DNA of 64,000 bases from the NCBI RefSeq assembly GCF_028882275.1, contig NZ_JARBUT010000028.1, positions 1 through 64,000 on the forward strand, read 5' to 3'. The notes under the pieces were generated by a model. The model did no database searches. It was given only the letters and a program-made list of their open reading frames with translations, and was not told where the DNA came from. The stretch is from Nocardiopsis sp. N85 (GTDB lineage Bacteria > Actinomycetota > Actinomycetes > Streptosporangiales > Streptosporangiaceae). Shown here one piece after another: positions 40,187 to 48,160 of this stretch (the first letter of the stretch is position 1; every line of letters begins with the position of its first letter). A program made the translations under genes and the position numbers.

Positions 40187-41083
40187 ATGGAGACATCGAC
40201 GGAGGCGCGCGACGAGGGCGCGGGCCGGTTCGGGGACGGACGCCTCACCGGTGTGGCCGTGATGCTGGGCGGCGGGTTGTCCAATCAGCTCGGGGCCTCG
40301 GTCGGCGCGCTGGCCTTTCCGGTGATCGGCCCGGCCGGTGTGGTGGCGGTGCGCCAGTGGGTGGCGGCCGCGGTGTTGTTCGCCGTGGTACGGCCCCGTC
40401 CACGGTCGTTCACCCGTGAACAGTGGTGGCCGATCGTCGCCATGGGGCTGGTCTTCGGATGCATGAATCTGACCCTGTACTCGGCGGTGGACCGGATCGG
40501 GCTGGGGCTGGCGGTGACCCTGGAGTTCCTGGGGCCGTTGGCGGTGGCGTTGGCCTCCTCTCGACGGTGGCCGGATCTGGTGTGCGCGCTGCTCGCCGGG
40601 GGCGCCGTGGCGGTGCTCATGCGCCCCCGGCCCAGTGAGGACCATCTCGGGATCGGGCTGGCGCTGGTGGCCGCCGCCTGCTGGGCGGCCTACATCCTGC
40701 TCAATCGGACGGTGGGGCGGCGGGTTCCGGGCGTCGAGGGGGCGGCCGCCGCGGCGGGGGTGTCCGCGCTGGTCTTCCTGCCGGTCGGAATGTGGGTGCT
40801 GTGGCACGGGCCGCCGACGTGGGCGGCCCTGGGTTGTGCGGTGGCGGCGGGGGTCCTGTCCTCCGTGGTGCCGTTCCTGGGCGACCTGTACGCCCTGCGA
40901 CGGGTGTCGGCCCGGTTCTTCGGCCTGTTCATGAGCGTGCATCCGGTGATGGCGGCGTTGGCCGGGCTGGTGGTCCTGGAACAGTCCCTGGCCTGGCCGG
41001 ACTGGGCGGCGATCGCGGCGGTGGTGACGGCGAACGCGGTGAGCGCGACGAGGGCCGGACGGTCCGAGGACGGCCGGCGGTGA
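40187..41083 (+). CDS. EamA-family (RhtA-like) transporter
   Basis: 298 residues in ten predicted helices, two EamA repeats (DMT superfamily). The sequences GLVFGCMNLTLYSAVDRIGL and GLVVLEQSLAWPDWAAIAAV are typical of RhtA-like metabolite/amino acid exporters. The first 15 residues are a soluble charged head. Start at ATG 40187. Divergent from a LysR gene that probably controls it. Direction of transport (usually export of amino acids) is inferred from the family. Confidence 0.9.
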   Translation: METSTEARDEGAGRFGDGRLTGVAVMLGGGLSNQLGASVGALAFPVIGPAGVVAVRQWVAAAVLFAVVRPRPRSFTREQWWPIVAMGLVFGCMNLTLYSAVDRIGLGLAVTLEFLGPLAVALASSRRWPDLVCALLAGGAVAVLMRPRPSEDHLGIGLALVAAACWAAYILLNRTVGRRVPGVEGAAAAAGVSALVFLPVGMWVLWHGPPTWAALGCAVAAGVLSSVVPFLGDLYALRRVSARFFGLFMSVHPVMAALAGLVVLEQSLAWPDWAAIAAVVTANAVSATRAGRSEDGRR

Positions 41084-41107
41084 ACCACGTCGGCTTCGGT
41101 CTCCGCC

Positions 41108-41344
41108 GTGGCGGGATCGCTCGTCGGCGCGCCGCTGACCTCCCGGGTGTCCGTATCCGCCCTGGGTCGGAGCTTCGGTGTCTTCGTGCCGGTCGTGGGC
41201 GTCTTCCTGCTCACCCAGGAACTCCCCTCCCCGCTCGGCCTCGTCCTCGCGGTGGTCACGGCCGCGCCGGCGGGTCTGCTCCTCGTCTGCCGCCTGATCG
41301 GAGCGCACCGTCCCCTGGTGTCACCCCTGCGGGCGGGGGCGTGA
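41108..41344 (+). CDS. Small hydrophobic protein, uncertain
   Basis: 78 residues with two hydrophobic segments (SFGVFVPVVGVFLLTQELPS and LGLVLAVVTAAPAGLLLVC). It begins only 24 bp after the EamA stop, in another frame, so could be a cotranscribed small membrane protein. It could equally be the last part of a decayed transporter. There is no clear Shine-Dalgarno before the ATG. I rate it as doubtful. Confidence 0.35.
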   Translation: MAGSLVGAPLTSRVSVSALGRSFGVFVPVVGVFLLTQELPSPLGLVLAVVTAAPAGLLLVCRLIGAHRPLVSPLRAGA

Positions 41345-41377
41345 AGGCGGTCGGGCGCGGGGCCGGGGCCGACGAGG

Positions 41378-42592
41378 TCACGGTCGGGGCCCCCGCGTCA
41401 CGTCCGGGGACGCGAAGTGGTGGGCGAGGAGACGGCAGCAGTTGGCGGTCGTCCACTCGATGTCGGCGAGGACGTCCTCCCGCATCCGTTCCAGGGAGCG
41501 GGGTCCTCGGGCGGTGGAGAAGGCCGCGGTGACACCCGAGCGCCGGAGTTCCTCGGAGGTCACCGAGACGTCCCCGGCGATCACCACGACGGGGCGGCCC
41601 GCCGGGGCGAGGCGGCGGACGGCGTCGACCACCTTCCCTCCCAGGGACTGTCCGTCGAACCGGCCTTCGCCGGTGAGGACCAGGTCGGCGTCGGCCATGA
41701 GGCGTTCGGCGTCCAGGACCTCGGCGACCATGCGGGAACCGGGGAGGACCTCGGCGCCCAGGAGCGCCGTGAGCGGTGCGGGCAGACCGCCCGCCGCCCC
41801 CATGCCCGCGCGGTCGCGGACGTCGTCCCCGCTGAGTTCGGCGAGCACGTCGGCCAGCCGGCGCAGACCGGCGTCCAGGAGGCGCACGTCGTCGGGGGCG
41901 GCGCCCTTCTGCGGGCCGAACACGGCCGCGGCCCCCGTCTCACCGAGGAGGGGGTTGGTGACGTCGCAGGCGATCCGCCAACGCACGGACCGGGCCCGCG
42001 GGTCGAGTCCGGCCGTGTCCAGGCGGTGCAGGTCGGCGAGGCTCCCGCCCCCGTCGGGAAGCTCCGAACCGTCCCTCGCCAGCAGGCGCGCGCCGAGCGC
42101 GGAGAGCAACCCGGCACCGCCGTCGGTGGTGGCCGATCCGCCGATGCACAGGAGGATCTCCTCGACCCCGGCGTCCAGCAGCGCCGTCACCAGGGGGCCG
42201 ATGCCCCGCGTGGTGGCGGTCAGCGGGCGCAGGGGGACGTCGGAGACCAGAGGCAGGCCGTTGGCCTCGGCCGCCTCGACGACCCCGGTCCGACCGTCCG
42301 GGGACAGGCCGTAGCGGGCCCGGACCGGTCGACCGAGCGCGTCGGTGGTGTCCACGGTGAGCGCGTCGGCGCCCCAGGCGCCGAGCAGCGCGTCGAGGGT
42401 GCCCTCGCCCCCGTCCGCGAACGGAAGGGAGTGGACGAGCGCCTCGACGCCGGCGGCGGCGAAGGCGTCGTGGACCCCCCGTGCCATCGCCGCGGCCACG
42501 TCCACGGCGCGGGCGCTGCCCTTGAAGGAGTCCGGGACGATGGCGACGCGGACGGGAGGGACCTGGTCGTGTACGTGCGACGCATGGGACAT
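41378..42592 (-). CDS. glxK: Glycerate kinase
   Basis: 404 residues of the type I bacterial glycerate kinase (GlxK/GarK) family, which phosphorylates glycerate to 2-phosphoglycerate at the end of glyoxylate or glucarate catabolism. Signatures are VRVAIVPDSFKGSARAVDVA, SLPFADGGEGTLDALL, CIGGSATTDGGAGLL and DLVLTGEGRFDGQSL. The N-terminal ATG at 42592 gives a slight extension ahead of VAIVPDSFKG. It lies downstream of a CdaR-like regulator, also on the minus strand, with 64 bp between; the pair is the usual glxK/cdaR arrangement. Confidence 0.95.
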   Translation of the reverse strand: MSHASHVHDQVPPVRVAIVPDSFKGSARAVDVAAAMARGVHDAFAAAGVEALVHSLPFADGGEGTLDALLGAWGADALTVDTTDALGRPVRARYGLSPDGRTGVVEAAEANGLPLVSDVPLRPLTATTRGIGPLVTALLDAGVEEILLCIGGSATTDGGAGLLSALGARLLARDGSELPDGGGSLADLHRLDTAGLDPRARSVRWRIACDVTNPLLGETGAAAVFGPQKGAAPDDVRLLDAGLRRLADVLAELSGDDVRDRAGMGAAGGLPAPLTALLGAEVLPGSRMVAEVLDAERLMADADLVLTGEGRFDGQSLGGKVVDAVRRLAPAGRPVVVIAGDVSVTSEELRRSGVTAAFSTARGPRSLERMREDVLADIEWTTANCCRLLAHHFASPDVTRGPRP

Positions 42593-42656
42593 GACGGAGA
42601 GCCTAGGGAGAAAACCGGTGCGATTCGACGGTGATCCGCCCGGACTTCCCGGAGGT

Positions 42657-43754
42657 TCATGGTCCGTTCGTGTGCGAAAGGCACAGTGCCTCGTGTGCGT
42701 AGAGCGCCATCCGCAAGGCCGCGAGGTGATCGGCGCGGCGGATGTCCGCTCCGGTGACGGCGCGGATCCGCTCCACCCGTTGGAGGAGCGTGTTGCGGTG
42801 CACGTACACCGAGTCCGCCGCCGCGCGCATCGAGGTCGTCGACGCCACCGCGACGAGGGTCCGCCGCTGCGCCTCGCTCAGCGCCGACGCCCGCCCGGCC
42901 AGATGTTCCAGGGTGCGCCGTGGCAGGTGGGCGACGGCCACCGCGATGTCGCGCGACCAGGGTCCGGCGTCCTCCGCGGTGGGGACGAGGCCGACGCGGC
43001 GGCACAGCGCCCGCGACCCCTCGGCGTGCGCCAACAGCACCTCGATGTCGTCGGTGGGTTCGGTGGCGGTGTGTCGGACGCCCGACGGTACGCCGGGAGG
43101 CGCGAAGGCGGCGCCCGAGCCCACCGACCACAGGGCGCCGTGCAGGACGGCGGCACGGCGCCCGTGGTCCGTGTTGAGGCGGGCCGCGATGGACTCGGCG
43201 AGCGGCGGCGGGGCCGCCGCCCCGTCCGGCCGGGGTTCGGCCGCCGTCCACAGGGCCAGCGACCAGGGCGGCGCCAGCCCGGCGGCGGCCAGTCGGTCCC
43301 GCGCGGACTCGGCCGAGGAGGTGCCCGAGGTCAGGGCGGCGATGAGGTCGCGGGCCTCGGTGTGGCGGCGGGTGGCGGCGTCCTGTTCGTCCTCCTGGGC
43401 GATGAGGAGCCGCACGGACAACGCCACGACCCGCGCCAGCGGGGCGACCTCCCGGGGGTCGCCGGTGATCCCGATGACCCCGCGCAGTTCACCGTCGATC
43501 ATCAGGGGTTCGTTGGCGCCCGGGCGGTCGGAGGTCCCGGGTTCGGGCGAGTCGATGAGGACGGCTCGCCCCTCCGCGATGACCCGCTGGGCGCCCCGGT
43601 GGAGGGTGCCCCGGCGTTCGGGGTCCAGACAGGCGATGATGGTGCCGTGCTCGTCCATCACATTGATGTTGTGGCTGATCGTCGGTGCGATCAGATCGAC
43701 CACGCGCTGGGCGAGGGCCCCGCTCAACGGTGTCCGACCAGCGTTCTCGGCCAT
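42657..43754 (-). CDS. CdaR/PucR-type regulator (sugar diacid sensor)
   Basis: 365 residues. The N-terminal domain (MAENAGRTPLSGALAQRVVD, APTISHNINVMDEHGTIIAC) is the putative sugar-diacid-recognition domain of CdaR, followed by a GGDEF-like linker. The C-terminal PucR-type HTH (SMRAAADSVYVHRNTLLQRVERI) binds DNA. CdaR activates genes for D-glycerate and glucarate use. It sits immediately upstream of glxK on the same strand, so it probably controls that gene. ATG 43754 gives the usual N-terminus; 130 residues of upstream frame are low-complexity and excluded. Divergent from the PLP enzyme gene. Confidence 0.9.
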   Translation of the reverse strand: MAENAGRTPLSGALAQRVVDLIAPTISHNINVMDEHGTIIACLDPERRGTLHRGAQRVIAEGRAVLIDSPEPGTSDRPGANEPLMIDGELRGVIGITGDPREVAPLARVVALSVRLLIAQEDEQDAATRRHTEARDLIAALTSGTSSAESARDRLAAAGLAPPWSLALWTAAEPRPDGAAAPPPLAESIAARLNTDHGRRAAVLHGALWSVGSGAAFAPPGVPSGVRHTATEPTDDIEVLLAHAEGSRALCRRVGLVPTAEDAGPWSRDIAVAVAHLPRRTLEHLAGRASALSEAQRRTLVAVASTTSMRAAADSVYVHRNTLLQRVERIRAVTGADIRRADHLAALRMALYAHEALCLSHTNGP

Positions 43755-43813
43755 GATCACCAGGATAGGGAGCCCGGGTGCCCCCGTCCCTCCCCCGCCC
43801 CTAATCTGGCGGC

Positions 43814-44770
43814 ATGGAGTCCACGGGTTGCGGTCACCTGGCGGTCCGGTCGCCCTCTCCGCTGACGGAGATCGACGACCCACGCCTGCGCGGGGTGCGG
43901 CTGTGGCTCAAACGCGACGACCTGCTCCACCCCGAGGTGCCCGGCAACAAGTGGCGCAAGCTCCACCTCAACCTCCGGGAGGCGCACGCGCGCGGGGCCA
44001 CCACCCTGCTGACCTTCGGCGGCGCGTACTCCAACCACATCCGTGCGGTGGCCGCCGCCGGGCGGGCCTGCGGGTTCGCGACCGTCGGGGTGATCCGGGG
44101 CGAGGAGCGCCCACCGCTGAACCCCACGCTGGAGTTCGCCGTGAAGCGGGGGATGCGACTCACCTACCTGGACCGGGACGCCTACCGGGCCAAGCACACC
44201 CCGGAGGTCGTCGCCGCTCTGCGCGACCGGTTCGGCGACTTCCACCTGCTGCCCGAGGGCGGGAGCAACGCCCTGGCCGTGCGGGGGTGCGCGCCCGTCG
44301 CCGGGGAGATCGGCGTGGACTTCGACGTTCTGTGCTGCGCCTGCGGCACCGGCGGGACCCTCGCCGGGGTGGCCGCCGGGCTGGGACCGGGACGCCGGGC
44401 CCTGGGGTTCGCGGTCCTCAAGGGCGGCGGGTTCCTCGCCGACGAGGTGCGGCGACTGCAACGGGAGGCCGGCACGGTCACGGACAACTGGTCGATCGAC
44501 GCCGACCACCACTTCGGCGGGTTCGCGAAGTACCCGCCGGAGCTGCGGGCGTTCGTCGCCGACTTCGAGAACCGGCACGGGATCGAACCGGAACGGGTCT
44601 ACGTGGCGAAGATGCTCGCGGGGATCTACGACCTGGCCGCCCGGGGGCGCCTGCGCCCCGGTACCAGGGTGGTCGCCCTGATCACCGGTCCTCCCGATCC
44701 GCGTGGAACCGGGACCGGGGAGGGCCGTGGAACTCAGGGGCTCGACGCCCACCCGTCCCGGTTGGAGTAG
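43814..44770 (+). CDS. PLP-dependent 1-aminocyclopropane-1-carboxylate deaminase/D-cysteine desulfhydrase
   Basis: 318 residues of the fold-type II PLP family. PGNKWRKLHLNL holds the PLP Lys, FGGAYSNHIRAVAAAGR is the phosphate-contacting Ser-Asn-His region, and CACGTGGTLAGVAAGL forms the phosphate cup. It is the family that contains D-cysteine desulfhydrase (YedO) and ACC deaminase; which activity applies here cannot be told. The C-terminal tail (GTGTGEGRGTQGLDAHPSRL) is disordered. Its last 37 bp overlap the 3' end of the convergent DUF4240 gene. Confidence 0.88.
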   Translation: MESTGCGHLAVRSPSPLTEIDDPRLRGVRLWLKRDDLLHPEVPGNKWRKLHLNLREAHARGATTLLTFGGAYSNHIRAVAAAGRACGFATVGVIRGEERPPLNPTLEFAVKRGMRLTYLDRDAYRAKHTPEVVAALRDRFGDFHLLPEGGSNALAVRGCAPVAGEIGVDFDVLCCACGTGGTLAGVAAGLGPGRRALGFAVLKGGGFLADEVRRLQREAGTVTDNWSIDADHHFGGFAKYPPELRAFVADFENRHGIEPERVYVAKMLAGIYDLAARGRLRPGTRVVALITGPPDPRGTGTGEGRGTQGLDAHPSRLE

Positions 44771-45174
44771 GACTCGTAGGAGTGACGGGTGTCGCGTCGC
44801 CATTCCTCGCCGGTGAGGTGCTCGTAGACCCGGTCCGGTACGTAGAGCAGGCCCTCCGCCCAGAGCGGCTCCTCGGCGTAGGGGGCGAAGAGCACCGGAT
44901 CCGCCAGCACCGCCTCGTAGGTCTCCCGACCGTCGGCCACGACGGCGGCGCGACTGTAGAGGAACGCGTCGGAGGACAGGGCCTCGCCGTGTTCGCGCCG
45001 GTCCAGCCGGTACAGGGCCAGGGACAGCTGCTCGGCGAACCCGACGACCTGGGCCACCGTCCCGTTCGACAGCCGTTCCGTGAGGAACGCGGTCAGGTGG
45101 TCCGCGTCGATGTCGGGGGTGGGGGATCCGGCGCGCCCCTCGTCGATCAGCCGCCAGAAGAAGTCCTCGTCCAT
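44734..45174 (-). CDS. DUF4240 protein
   Basis: 146 residues: MDEDFFWRLIDEGRAGSPTP is the typical DUF4240 N-terminus (D-x-x-F-W-x-x-I), then LTERLSNGTVAQVVGFAEQL, DAFLYSRAAVVADGRETYEA, and DRVYEHLTGEEW. The family is of unknown function. ATG 45174 is chosen; about 55 upstream codons in frame are random-like. It overlaps the end of the convergent PLP enzyme gene by 37 bp, an unusual arrangement that would make both mRNAs' 3' ends complementary. Confidence 0.9.
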   Translation of the reverse strand: MDEDFFWRLIDEGRAGSPTPDIDADHLTAFLTERLSNGTVAQVVGFAEQLSLALYRLDRREHGEALSSDAFLYSRAAVVADGRETYEAVLADPVLFAPYAEEPLWAEGLLYVPDRVYEHLTGEEWRRDTRHSYESYSNRDGWASSP

Positions 45175-45277
45175 GCGGTCCAGCATGCCGGAGGGCACCG
45201 ACGGGGACACCCGCTCCGCAGCGTCGCCGTCGCCGACGAACGTCCCGCCCGGACGGCGATCGGCGGCACCGCCGGGG

Positions 45278-45712
45278 TCACACCGGGGCGGTCTCCTCCG
45301 CGCGGGCCCGACGCCGCGCCGCCAGGACGATGAGCACACCCGCCACGACCCCCACGAAGTAGGGGGACGGCACGAGCAGGACGCCGCCGACGAGGCACCA
45401 TGCCGCGAACCCCCAGCCGACCCAGACGGGGACGGCCACCCCGCGCCCGGCGAGGTGCAGGATCAGGGCGCCCAGGAGGATCAGGGGGACGGAGAAGCTT
45501 CCCGGACCGGCCCAGAAGGTGACCTCGTTCCGCAGATACGCCACCGTCGGGTCCGTCTCGTTCAACCCGAGCGGGACGGCGGCCCACACGCCCCGCTCGG
45601 CCCAGCCGACGATGTCCGACCACGAGGAGATCGTCAGCAGCGTCAGGTGTCCGACGCCCAGCACGAGCATGATGCCGCTCGCCCAACGCAGCAGGTTCCG
45701 TTCGGCGTTCAC
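45278..45712 (-). CDS. Small four-helix membrane protein (DUF6463-like)
   Basis: 144 residues with four membrane helices: LLRWASGIMLVLGVGHLTLL, then a loop with SWSDIVGWAERGVW, then FSVPLILLGALILHLAG, VGWGFAAWCLVGGVLLVP and FVGVVAGVLIVLAARRRA. The sequence looks like DUF6463-type proteins. GTG 45712 overlaps the stop of the DUF2867 gene (GTGA), so it is translationally coupled. No catalytic function is known. Same operon as the DUF2867 gene and regulated with it by the divergent TetR protein. Confidence 0.82.
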   Translation of the reverse strand: MNAERNLLRWASGIMLVLGVGHLTLLTISSWSDIVGWAERGVWAAVPLGLNETDPTVAYLRNEVTFWAGPGSFSVPLILLGALILHLAGRGVAVPVWVGWGFAAWCLVGGVLLVPSPYFVGVVAGVLIVLAARRRARAEETAPV

Positions 45713-46329
45713 GATCCACCCCGTTCGTCGCGCCGTTCCGCGACCCTGTCGCGCTCGGCCCAGGCCCGTTCCCACTGCCGGCCCAGGGCCGGGTAGACGA
45801 TGAGGTGGCGGAAGGGCGCGATGGCCGCCATGTAGAGCCGTCCGAGCCGGCCGTCGGTTTTGACGAGGACGGCCATGCGCAGCTCGTGCCCGCCATCGTC
45901 CCTCGGGACCCAGCCGAGGTGCATCAGGGCGTGCGCGGTCCGGTTCACCAGCTCGCGGAGGGCCTCCGTGTCGGTCTCGTAGACCGCCTTCAGGGGCATG
46001 CTCGCGTGATCCGGACCCCGTGGCGCGGTACGCAGGTCGTCGGGCAGGCGGTGGCGGATCGAGGCCTTCCGCGCGTCGACGCCCGACTCCGGGTCGTCCC
46101 AGCCGAAGAGCGCGCCGAGCCGCCACCGGACCGCGAACAGGAACCGCGTCGGCGGGGACATCCGATCGATCCCGCCGGACGAGCGGATCGCCTCCAGCAC
46201 GGCCCGGAAGTCGTCGGGGCCGGCACCGGGGACGCGGAACGCCCAGACGTCCTCGACCTCGAAGTCGGACGCCACGTCGTGCACACGCCACGGATGCCCG
46301 GTGTGGGCGGACTTCGCGAGTCGTTCCAT
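45709..46329 (-). CDS. DUF2867 protein
   Basis: 206 residues of the DUF2867 fold: VHDVASDFEVEDVWAFRVPG, then LFAVRWRLGALFGWDD, then MPLKAVYETDTEALRELVNR and MAVLVKTDGRLGRLYMAAIA and PFRHLIVYPALGRQWERAWA. DUF2867 resembles SRPBCC-type proteins and is found fused to NAD(P)-binding reductases in other bacteria; function unknown. ATG 46329 is at the divergent promoter. First gene of a two-gene operon with the small membrane protein, with overlapping stop and start. A TetR gene is divergent, and two palindromes lie between. Confidence 0.88.
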   Translation of the reverse strand: MERLAKSAHTGHPWRVHDVASDFEVEDVWAFRVPGAGPDDFRAVLEAIRSSGGIDRMSPPTRFLFAVRWRLGALFGWDDPESGVDARKASIRHRLPDDLRTAPRGPDHASMPLKAVYETDTEALRELVNRTAHALMHLGWVPRDDGGHELRMAVLVKTDGRLGRLYMAAIAPFRHLIVYPALGRQWERAWAERDRVAERRDERGGS

Positions 46330-46346
46330 GATCGGCCCCCTCGTTC

Positions 46347-46385
46347 TATACGAAGCCGTATATTTCATATGTACGGTACCGTACA
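46347..46385. promoter_or_regulatory. Two palindromes, probable TetR operators
   Basis: TATACGAAGCCGTATA (46347-46362) and the perfect 16-bp TGTACGGTACCGTACA (46370-46385) lie between the DUF2867 operon and the divergent TetR gene. Both carry TACG/CGTA half-sites. The arrangement suits a TetR dimer pair controlling both promoters. Also a TATA-like AT-rich core (46,345-46,372) fits the -10 region. Confidence 0.75.
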
Positions 46386-46422
46386 CAAGCACGGAACGAC
46401 ACCCCTGAGAACAGGTGAACGA

Positions 46423-46974
46423 GTGCCTCCCACCGCCCGCACCCCACGTGACCGCTGGATCCAGGCGGGGCTCGACGCCCTCGCCCGAGGCGGCCCGGAC
46501 GCGGTCCGGGTCGAGACCCTGGCCGCCGAACTCGGCGTGACCAAGGGCGGTTTCTACGGGTACTTCGCCGGCCGTCCCGCACTGCTCGCCGAACTCCTCG
46601 ACGAGTGGGAGCGGCGCTGCACCGACGACGTCCTCGCCCGCGTCGAGGCCGAGGGCGGGGACCCGGTCGAGAAACTCCGGCGCGCCGGGGAGCTGACCTT
46701 CTCGGACGAGCTGCACCGCATCGACCTCGCCGTCCGCCAGTGGGCCCGCCGGGACCCGGAGGTCGCGGAGCGGCTGCGACGGATCGACAACGTGCGGATG
46801 GGCTTCCTCCGTTCGATGTTCGCGAGCTTCATCGCCGACCCGGACGAGGTCGAGGCGCGGTGCGCGCTGATGTTCGCGCTCGCGATCGGCCGCCACTTCG
46901 TCGCCGCGGACCACCCGGGCCGCACCGACCGCGAGTACGCCCGCATGGCGGGGGAGTTCCTGCTCCGCCCCTGA
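46423..46974 (+). CDS. TetR family regulator of the DUF2867 operon
   Basis: 183 residues. HTH in WIQAGLDALARGGPDAVRVE, ETLAAELGVTKGGFYGYFAG, then helical ligand domain. GTG 46423 follows a weak AGGTGAACGA. It is divergent from the DUF2867/DUF6463-like operon, and two palindromes lie in the gap. Probably an autoregulated repressor of that operon. The effector is unknown. Confidence 0.9.
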   Translation: MPPTARTPRDRWIQAGLDALARGGPDAVRVETLAAELGVTKGGFYGYFAGRPALLAELLDEWERRCTDDVLARVEAEGGDPVEKLRRAGELTFSDELHRIDLAVRQWARRDPEVAERLRRIDNVRMGFLRSMFASFIADPDEVEARCALMFALAIGRHFVAADHPGRTDREYARMAGEFLLRP

Positions 46975-47018
46975 CCGGCCCGAGGTCGTTCGTCACCGTC
47001 CCGGGGTAGCCTCCCGCC

Positions 47019-47984
47019 ATGACGGAACCCCGTGTCCTCGACTGGCTGCTCGACTCCGACCCGAGTCTGCGCTGGCAGGTGGAACGCGACCTCGTGTACG
47101 CCCCCGAGGAGACCTGGCGGGCGACCCGCGCCCGGGTTCCGGTCGAGGGTTTCGGGGCGGCACTGCTCGCGAGACAGGATCCCGACGGACGGTGGGCGGG
47201 CGGCGCCTTCTTCCCCGCGGACGCCACGGCGGACGAGCCGGGACAGCCGTGGACGGCCACCACCTGGTCGCTCAACGCACTGCGCGAGTGGGGCGTCGAA
47301 CCCTCCGCGCTCCGGCCGGACACCGCCGGCCTCCTGGCGCGGAACGCCCGCTGGGAGTACGACGACCTGCCGTACTGGGGCGGAGAGGTCGACGCGTGCG
47401 TCAACGGCTACACGCTCGCCAACGGCGCCTGGCTGGGCGCCGACGTGTCGCGCGTCGCCGACTGGTTCGTCGGACACCGGCTCCCCGACGGGGGCTGGAA
47501 CTGCGCGTGGGTGGAGGGATCGACCCGCTCCTCGTTCCACTCGACGCTCAACTCCATCAAGGGGATCCTCGACCACGAGATCCGCACCGGCGGCACCGGC
47601 GCGCTGCGCGACGCCCGACACGCGGCGGAGGAGTACCTGCTGGAACGGCGACTGTTCCGACGGCTGTCCACCGGGGAGTCGCACGCGCCCTGGGCCACGC
47701 ACTTCGCCTACCCGTTCCGCTGGTTCTACAGCGTCCTCAAGGCCGCCGACCACTTCCGCGAGGCGTCCCTGCACGACGGCACCGGACCCGACGGGCGCAT
47801 GGCGGAGGCGATCGGGCTCATCCGTGACGCCCGCGACCCCGACGGGACCTGGCACCAGGAGCGCCGGCACGAGGGGCGTGTGTGGTTCGAGGTGGACGCG
47901 GCACCGGGCGAGCCGTCGAAGTGGCTCACCTTCCACGCGCTGCGCGTACTCGCGTGGTGGGACGCGGAGCGACCCGCGGCGTAG
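47019..47984 (+). CDS. Squalene-cyclase-like alpha/alpha-toroid protein
   Basis: 321 residues with repeated helix pairs and tryptophan-rich blocks (TATTWSLNALREWGV, WYDDLPYWGGEVDACVNGYT, LPDGGWNCAWVEGS, HFAYPFRWFYSVLKAADHF). This is the terpene cyclase/prenyltransferase alpha-alpha toroid fold (squalene-hopene cyclase-like), but the catalytic DXDD motif is absent. In this family the function is usually unknown, perhaps lipid or prenyl recognition. Start ATG 47019, 44 bp after the TetR stop and likely cotranscribed. Confidence 0.85.
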   Translation: MTEPRVLDWLLDSDPSLRWQVERDLVYAPEETWRATRARVPVEGFGAALLARQDPDGRWAGGAFFPADATADEPGQPWTATTWSLNALREWGVEPSALRPDTAGLLARNARWEYDDLPYWGGEVDACVNGYTLANGAWLGADVSRVADWFVGHRLPDGGWNCAWVEGSTRSSFHSTLNSIKGILDHEIRTGGTGALRDARHAAEEYLLERRLFRRLSTGESHAPWATHFAYPFRWFYSVLKAADHFREASLHDGTGPDGRMAEAIGLIRDARDPDGTWHQERRHEGRVWFEVDAAPGEPSKWLTFHALRVLAWWDAERPAA

Positions 47985-48160
47985 CGCGCGGGGACCCCGG
48001 AGCAGGTCGCCGCTCGCGTACGCCACGAAGGGGAACGCGTGGAACAGGGCGGAGGCGACCGGCACGACGGGCACGATCGCGCGCGCCGAGGCCGTACCCC
48101 GGGCCCCCACCCCCGCGGGAGCGGCGCCGAGGCCCCGTCCCCGAGGTGTTCCGGGAGGGG

